From assembly GCA_964385045.1 (NCBI GenBank), contig CAYLNM010000024.1:1-37826 (forward strand): a DNA stretch of 37,826 nt, written 5' to 3'. A program made the translations under genes and the position numbers. Position 1 is the stretch's first letter. Each line of letters begins with the position of its first letter. This stretch comes from CAYLNM01 sp964385045 (GTDB taxonomy: Bacteria > Planctomycetota > Phycisphaerae > Phycisphaerales > SM1A02). Shown one piece after another: positions 33,614 to 37,826 of the stretch. The notes under the pieces are model-generated. The model worked only from the letters and a program-made list of their open reading frames with translations. It was not told the origin of the DNA and made no database searches.

Positions 33614-34077
33614 CCGCCCTCTTCCTCCAGCTGGAACTCGCCGTTGACCGGATTGAACATCGTGTCGAACCGGACATCCTGCCGGCCGGCCAGTTGGGCC
33701 AGGACGACGAACCTAAGCGACCGCGCCATCTCCCGAGGAGGCTGGGTCATCTTGACCCGGACCCGCGAAAGGCGCGGCTCGAATGCCTCGATTCGCTGCC
33801 GGATCGTCCGCTCGAGCTCGACCTTGGACATGGGATCCACGTATGACGTGCCGATGAAGTCCGGGATCCCGTAGTCCACCAAAGATCTTGACAGCTGATC
33901 AGCGTCGCCGGGAGCCAGAGCCGGTCGCTCTCGCGTGTTGAGCAGGTCGTCGAGACTCCGCAGCACCGCGTCGCGCACGGCATCCAGCGGATCGAGCACG
34001 GGGGGCTCCTCGAGGAGGCGGTCCTCGAGCGGGAGCACGTCGATGGGCTCGTCGCCGCGGGTCCTCGACGGTCTCAC
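33610..34077 (-). CDS. tssE: TssE, gp25-like baseplate/sheath-initiation protein
   Basis: The product is 155 residues. GTG 34077 overlaps the stop of the TssC-like gene as GTGA; the frame is open further upstream but that part overlaps the TssC-like gene and is not gene-like. The gp25 fold is seen from about residue 30: VRDAVLRSLDDLLNTRE, SRSLVDYGIPDFIG, LERTIRQRIEAFEPRLSRVR and NPVNGEFQLE. TssE links the baseplate to the first sheath ring. Its stop overlaps the tssF start. Confidence 0.94.
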   Translation of the reverse strand: MRPSRTRGDEPIDVLPLEDRLLEEPPVLDPLDAVRDAVLRSLDDLLNTRERPALAPGDADQLSRSLVDYGIPDFIGTSYVDPMSKVELERTIRQRIEAFEPRLSRVRVKMTQPPREMARSLRFVVLAQLAGRQDVRFDTMFNPVNGEFQLEEEGG

Positions 34078-35639
34078 GAGCCCACCTCGGTCTCGTCCGT
34101 CACAACGGTGTCGAGCGTCACGCTGACCGCGATGTTGTCCAGCTCGTAGTGGGGCATGAGCTTCATCACGCACCGGAAGACGCCCGGCTCCGCACCCTCC
34201 TCGATCGTGACCTCGGCGGCACGAAGCGGGAACTTCGCCTTCTGCGCCCGCGACGACGAGTCGCTGTTGTTGACGTAGTTTCGGATCCAGTCCTGCAGGA
34301 CCTCCTGCAGCTCACGGGCCGTCGTCGTCGAGCTGACCTTCTCCCGGGCCAGCACCTTCAGACAGTGGCCGAATCGCGATACGCAGAGCGTGTACTGCAG
34401 CATGCCGGCGAGGCGATCGTCCGCCGACGAATCGGGCCCGGGATCCCAGACCGCGGCATTGTCGTGGAACGCGCACCACGGCACGAGACGGCAGGGCACG
34501 AGCGGGATGAAACCGAGGTCGCTCAGCTCACGCTCTCGCTGCTCGTCGAGGGCGACGTCGGTCGGGGGCCGCCAGGCGACCTCCTGGCGGTCGAGTCCGA
34601 ACTCGGCGATCGGGGGATCCGGTACGAGACCGCCCTCCCGAAACGCGTCACCGTCCTTCTTCGGACGGCTCGCGCCACGGATCTCGCCCAGCCACCCGGA
34701 TCGAATGAACGCGCGGGCGAGGACCGCTCCGAACGCGAAGGCCGCGTTTCCCCAGAGCCATCGCGAGCGAGGGCCGCCCCCCGACCCGGGCTCGCGGGGC
34801 CGGGTAACGTCCTCCTCGTACCGGAAGCCATGGACTTCCGACTCGATGCCGTGCGACTCCAGCTCGCGGCCGCAGGCGGGGCATCGCTCCATGCCGTCCT
34901 TCGGCAGGAACGCCCGACAGGCCCCGCATCGCCGGAGCTCCACCCGGACCGCATCGGGCCCGTGGGGCAGCCGGCAGAGCACGCGCGGGACCGTGAGGCC
35001 GAGAAAGCGGGCGTCACGCCGCCGCCGGAGCCGAATCCACGCTCGATGAGACGGGGCCTCGAACTTCCGCCCGAGGTTTCCCAACCGCTCGAGTGAGGCG
35101 AAGTCGTCGCCCTCGAGACCGAGCAGGTCCGGACCCGCCCCACAGACGAAGGGGCAGAACGCCCGCGCCCCGATCTCGATCAGGGTCGAGACGACCTCGA
35201 GGTCGAGGACGTCGAGGCCGGACCGGTCACCCAGTCCAACCTCGTAGTCCCCGATCAGGACGCCGAAGGGCTCGCCTCCGGCCTGGTCGAGCGTCTGCGT
35301 GTACACGAGTTCGTAGAGCCGCGTACGCGACGCCTCTTGGCTGCGGTGCACGTCGCGCGCGAGATCCCCCCAGGAGAGGTCGAGAATCCGCACCAGCACG
35401 TCCTTCCGCGGAGATGATGCCGCCACCCGAACGAGATCGTGCACACCCCGCCACGTGGCCTCGAGTCCCTGAAATCGCGGATGGTGCAGAATCTCGTCGA
35501 TCTGGCGCGCGACACGCTCGTCGATCTCGGCCACGGCGTGAATCAGACCGCAACGCAGGAGCGCTCGCTGTTCCGTCGCGGAGGCACCGGGCTGGATGCG
35601 ACCTGACTGCACGTCCGGCTCCAACGCCGGGAAGGACAC
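34074..35639 (-). CDS. Second TssC-like sheath protein with inserted zinc ribbon
   Basis: The product is 521 residues, GTG 35639, starting 9 bases after tssC stops; no strong ribosome binding site is seen, so it may depend on reinitiation. It is similar to the neighbouring TssC along its length: FQGLEATWRGVHDLV, AGGEPFGVLIGDYE, GARAFCPFVCGAGPDLLGL, VPRVLCRLPHG, and a C-terminal sheath-like KFPLRAAEVTIEE. Between the 'PRVLxRLP' strand and the 'NAAFAFG' helix lie Cys238-x2-Cys241 and Cys253-x2-Cys256, a zinc-ribbon pattern missing from TssC. Twin tssC genes are known in some T6SS clusters (as in Agrobacterium), but I know of no zinc ribbon there. It may be a specialised sheath ring, a baseplate-end cap, or a TssB-independent component. 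Confidence 0.9.
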   Translation of the reverse strand: MSFPALEPDVQSGRIQPGASATEQRALLRCGLIHAVAEIDERVARQIDEILHHPRFQGLEATWRGVHDLVRVAASSPRKDVLVRILDLSWGDLARDVHRSQEASRTRLYELVYTQTLDQAGGEPFGVLIGDYEVGLGDRSGLDVLDLEVVSTLIEIGARAFCPFVCGAGPDLLGLEGDDFASLERLGNLGRKFEAPSHRAWIRLRRRRDARFLGLTVPRVLCRLPHGPDAVRVELRRCGACRAFLPKDGMERCPACGRELESHGIESEVHGFRYEEDVTRPREPGSGGGPRSRWLWGNAAFAFGAVLARAFIRSGWLGEIRGASRPKKDGDAFREGGLVPDPPIAEFGLDRQEVAWRPPTDVALDEQRERELSDLGFIPLVPCRLVPWCAFHDNAAVWDPGPDSSADDRLAGMLQYTLCVSRFGHCLKVLAREKVSSTTTARELQEVLQDWIRNYVNNSDSSSRAQKAKFPLRAAEVTIEEGAEPGVFRCVMKLMPHYELDNIAVSVTLDTVVTDETEVGS

Positions 35640-35648
35640 CGGAACCGA

Positions 35649-37151
35649 TCAGGAGTTGCCGGAGGGAATCCGCGCGACGAGCTGCATGCTCGTGTGCAGT
35701 TCCTCGAAGAACAGCCACGGTCTGAGGTAGGCCACGGCGTCGTAAGCGCCCGGGTCGTCGTCCCGCTCGACGAGCTGAACGGACGCCTCGGCAAAGGGAT
35801 ACCGTGCCTTCTGCTCGGCGCTCGGGTTCGGATCCACGAGCGTGTACTGAGCCAGCCAGTCCTTCAGGAACTTCTCCACGTCCGGCCCCTGCATCAGGGA
35901 TCCGATCTTCTCGCGACCGATGATCTTGAGGTACTGCGCGACCCGGCTCGTCGCCATGATGTAGGGGAGCCGGGCGCTGAGCTTGGCGCTCGCAGTCTCG
36001 TCGGGATCGGTGGATTCCTCGGGACGCTGGGTGGTCTGGCCACCGATGAACGCCGCGTAGTCGGTGTTCTTCCAGTTCAGCAGGCCGATGAAGCCGAGCT
36101 TGGACAGCTCCTTCTCGCGCGTGTCCGGGATGAGCACTTCCGTCGGACACTTCGAGCGAACGTCGTTGTGCTCCGAGACGAAGTTGTACACCGGCAGGTC
36201 CTCGACCTTGCCGCCACCCTCGAACCCCCGGATCGCGGTACAGAAGCCGGTCTCCTCGAAGGCGTTGGCCATCCGCACCCCCAGCGCGTAGGCCGCGTTC
36301 ATCCAGGTAAACTTGCCGTGATCGCTCTCGCGGGACCGGCCGTCTGATTCGACCTCGAACTCCTCGAACCGGAACTCCTTCACCGGCTTGGTGCCCGACC
36401 CGTAGGGCAGTCGGGCCAGGACCCGCGGCATCGTCAGGGTGACGAAGCGGGAATCCGGAGTCTCCCGGAAGGACTGCCACTTGGCGTGATCGACGGTACT
36501 GACCGCCTTCTCCAGATCCGACTTCTTCGAAATGTCGGTCCAGTCCTTGAGGCCGAACATGTCGGGGCCGACCGCGGAGATGAACGGGCAGAACGATGCC
36601 GCGGCGACGCCCGAAATGTCGCGGAGCAGCGCCACGTCCTCGGAATGGTGATTGAACTCATAGTCGCCGATCATCGCCCCGAACGGAACGCCACCCGCCT
36701 GGTCGAACTCCTCCGTGTACATCTTCTTGAAGAGCGCGCTCCTCATGTAGTCGGAGGCGCCCTCGAAGTCCGCACGAAGCTCGTCCTTGGTAACGTTCAG
36801 GGCCTTGAACTTCAGCGTCTGGCTCGGATTGCTTCGGAACACCAGGTGATGGAGGCCACGCCAGGTCCCCTCGAGCTTCTGAAGCTCCGAGTGGTGCATC
36901 ACCGCGGCAAGCTGCTGCGACATCATCGCATCGAGCTGCTCGATGGCGCTCTCGATGGTCCGGGTCGCGTTGCGGTCGTACGTGACCTGTCCCCCGACGA
37001 GCCGTTCGAGGAGCGGGGCGAGCATGTCCTTGGCCTGCTTCTCCTCCCGGCCGGTCGCATCGACGATTCCCGAGAGGACCGAAACGTCGGCGGAGGTCTC
37101 GACCGCCGCGGGCTCGGATGACTGTGACGCCTGGGTGTCGTGCTCAGCCAT
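35649..37151 (-). CDS. tssC: TssC (VipB) sheath large subunit
   Basis: The product is 500 residues, ATG 37151, overlapping the tssB stop by 8 bases. Family motifs are ELQKLEGTWRGLHHLV, FDQAGGVPFGAMIGDYEF, AAASFCPFISAVGPDMFGL, MPRVLARLPYG and FTWMNAAYALGVRMANAF. The C-terminus has KARYPFAEASVQLVERDDDP and a final strand YLRPWLFFEEL. TssC pairs with TssB to form the contractile sheath in the cytoplasm. The start is set by the overlap and because the upstream part of the frame (to 37238) lies inside tssB and is Arg/Ser-rich. Confidence 0.98.
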   Translation of the reverse strand: MAEHDTQASQSSEPAAVETSADVSVLSGIVDATGREEKQAKDMLAPLLERLVGGQVTYDRNATRTIESAIEQLDAMMSQQLAAVMHHSELQKLEGTWRGLHHLVFRSNPSQTLKFKALNVTKDELRADFEGASDYMRSALFKKMYTEEFDQAGGVPFGAMIGDYEFNHHSEDVALLRDISGVAAASFCPFISAVGPDMFGLKDWTDISKKSDLEKAVSTVDHAKWQSFRETPDSRFVTLTMPRVLARLPYGSGTKPVKEFRFEEFEVESDGRSRESDHGKFTWMNAAYALGVRMANAFEETGFCTAIRGFEGGGKVEDLPVYNFVSEHNDVRSKCPTEVLIPDTREKELSKLGFIGLLNWKNTDYAAFIGGQTTQRPEESTDPDETASAKLSARLPYIMATSRVAQYLKIIGREKIGSLMQGPDVEKFLKDWLAQYTLVDPNPSAEQKARYPFAEASVQLVERDDDPGAYDAVAYLRPWLFFEELHTSMQLVARIPSGNS

Positions 37152-37695
37152 TGTTGGCCTCCTCGTCCTGATCCGCACCGGCGGCACCACCCGCGGAGCC
37201 GATGCCAAGCTCGGCCGCGAGCTTGGCGAGCTTGTCATTGTCGCGCAGCGTCTTCTCGAGGGCCTCCTCGAGCTCGTCGTTCCCGTCCAGCCGGCTCAGG
37301 AGCTCGATCAGCTGCTGTCGCGCGTCAAGGATCTCACGAAGCGGCTCCACCTGACGTGCGATCGCGGCCGGTTCGAAGTCGGACATCGACGAGAACTCGA
37401 GATTCACCGCGATCTCGCTGTCGGAATCCTCATCCAGGACGTTGGGAACCCGCATGCTGACGCCGGGACGCACCGAGTCGATGACGTCGTTGAAGTTGTC
37501 CTTATCGATGTCGACGAACTCGCGATTGGCGATCTTCGACTTCTTCTCCTTGCCCGGGGCGTTCCCCGAGAGGTCACCGAGGACGCCGAGGACGAAGGGT
37601 AGCTCCCGCTTCTTGAGGCCTCCCTGATCCAAGAGGTCGAGCGACATCGTCACTCGATTGGTGCCTTCGGTTCTCTTCTGTGCCGACTTCGCCAT
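37144..37695 (-). CDS. tssB: TssB (VipA) sheath small subunit
   Basis: The product is 183 residues, ATG 37695 with AGGA about 9 bases upstream. It shows the VipA features KKRELPFVLGVLGDLSG, ANREFVDIDKDNFNDVID, NLEFSSMSDFEPAAIAR and VEPLREILDARQQLIELL, followed by an acidic Gly/Ala tail. TssB interlocks with TssC in the sheath. It is the first gene of the main run and overlaps tssC by 8 bases. An in-frame start at 37746 would add 17 residues with no ribosome binding site advantage. Confidence 0.97.
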   Translation of the reverse strand: MAKSAQKRTEGTNRVTMSLDLLDQGGLKKRELPFVLGVLGDLSGNAPGKEKKSKIANREFVDIDKDNFNDVIDSVRPGVSMRVPNVLDEDSDSEIAVNLEFSSMSDFEPAAIARQVEPLREILDARQQLIELLSRLDGNDELEEALEKTLRDNDKLAKLAAELGIGSAGGAAGADQDEEANNG

Positions 37696-37745
37696 TGGTG
37701 GATTCCTGCCGCTGGGCTTCCGAATGATCGATCTGTCGCTGCTCA

Positions 37746-37758
37746 CCCGATGATCGGG
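37746..37758. promoter_or_regulatory. Perfect palindrome CCCGAT-G-ATCGGG upstream of tssB
   Basis: Two 6-base arms with a one-base spacer lie about 50 bases upstream of the tssB start, where an operator for the main T6SS operon would be expected. No clear -35/-10 pair could be placed around it. The left arm resembles that of the inverted repeat upstream of hcp (CCCGAA), which may or may not be meaningful. Confidence 0.35.
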
Positions 37759-37784
37759 CGGCCTCGCCCCCGCGTCCTCCGCAC

Positions 37785-37826
37785 CCGGGGTCCGGGGTCC
37801 GGGGTCCGGGGTCCGGGGTCCGGGGT
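37785..37826. repeat. Six tandem 7-bp units, CCGGGGT, running off the window
   Basis: Six exact copies of CCGGGGT fill the last 42 bases and continue to the edge, so the true copy number is unknown. The array lies about 90 bases upstream of the tssB start. A 7-base unit suggests slippage-prone DNA; G-runs at this spacing could also fold as a G-quadruplex. It is not a CRISPR array because there are no spacers. Confidence 0.9.

Noticed and set aside
37785..37826. CRISPR array
   Set aside because: The 7-base units are directly adjacent with no spacers, and no cas gene is present.
1..37826. tRNA, rRNA, insertion sequence or integrase genes
   Set aside because: None could be recognised on either strand; no transposase or integrase motif and no terminal inverted repeats were seen.

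Overview
The window looks like a piece of a very GC-rich (roughly 70%) bacterial chromosome. The best clue to the host is the kinase family on the left. Its 'LKPGMDS...RFEAERQAL...HPGIARVLDGG' signature, and the fusion of a kinase to a membrane segment and a helical-repeat tail, are typical of Planctomycetota (perhaps Phycisphaerae). This is inferred from family knowledge, because no rRNA or other taxonomic marker is present. Most of the window (about 8.6-37.7 kb) is a type VI secretion system (T6SS) locus with its cargo genes.

Left region (1-8.3 kb, + strand): the 3' end of an unidentified gene; a predicted lipoprotein followed by a Ser/Thr kinase with four C-terminal membrane helices; an unidentified protein coupled by a GTGA overlap to a second kinase with a long helical-repeat tail; a decayed, internally deleted copy of the first kinase directly after that tail; and a second predicted lipoprotein.

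Cargo block (8.6-17.1 kb, + strand): a LysM/beta-domain/peptidoglycan-binding-like protein, a double-LysM protein, a 965-residue protein with a membrane-helix cluster, a 371-residue hydrophobic protein, a second LysM/beta/peptidoglycan-binding-like protein, a 68-residue protein, and a large peptidoglycan hydrolase (Amidase_2 plus an M23-like domain). These look like T6SS adaptors and effectors.

Small T6SS block (17.2-20.9 kb): tssK on the - strand, then a FliA/WhiG-type sigma factor and tssA on the + strand, transcribed away from tssK.

Main T6SS block (21.1-37.7 kb, - strand, read right to left): tssB, tssC, a second TssC-like gene with an inserted zinc ribbon, tssE, tssF, tssG, clpV, hcp, vgrG, then a third LysM/beta/peptidoglycan-binding-like protein, a DcrB/DUF1795-like putative chaperone, an LCAT-like lipase, a DUF6931-like protein and a PAAR spike tip. 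The genes are closely packed, with several 4-nt stop/start overlaps. A 14-bp perfect hairpin separates hcp from vgrG.

Together these encode the sheath (TssB/C), baseplate (TssE/F/G/K), tube (Hcp), spike (VgrG/PAAR), recycling ATPase (ClpV), the TssA organiser, probable regulators (sigma factor, kinases) and at least three candidate effector modules. Each module is headed by one of three paralogous LysM proteins that share an RHRFR motif. No TssJ, TssL or TssM membrane-complex gene is seen in the window.
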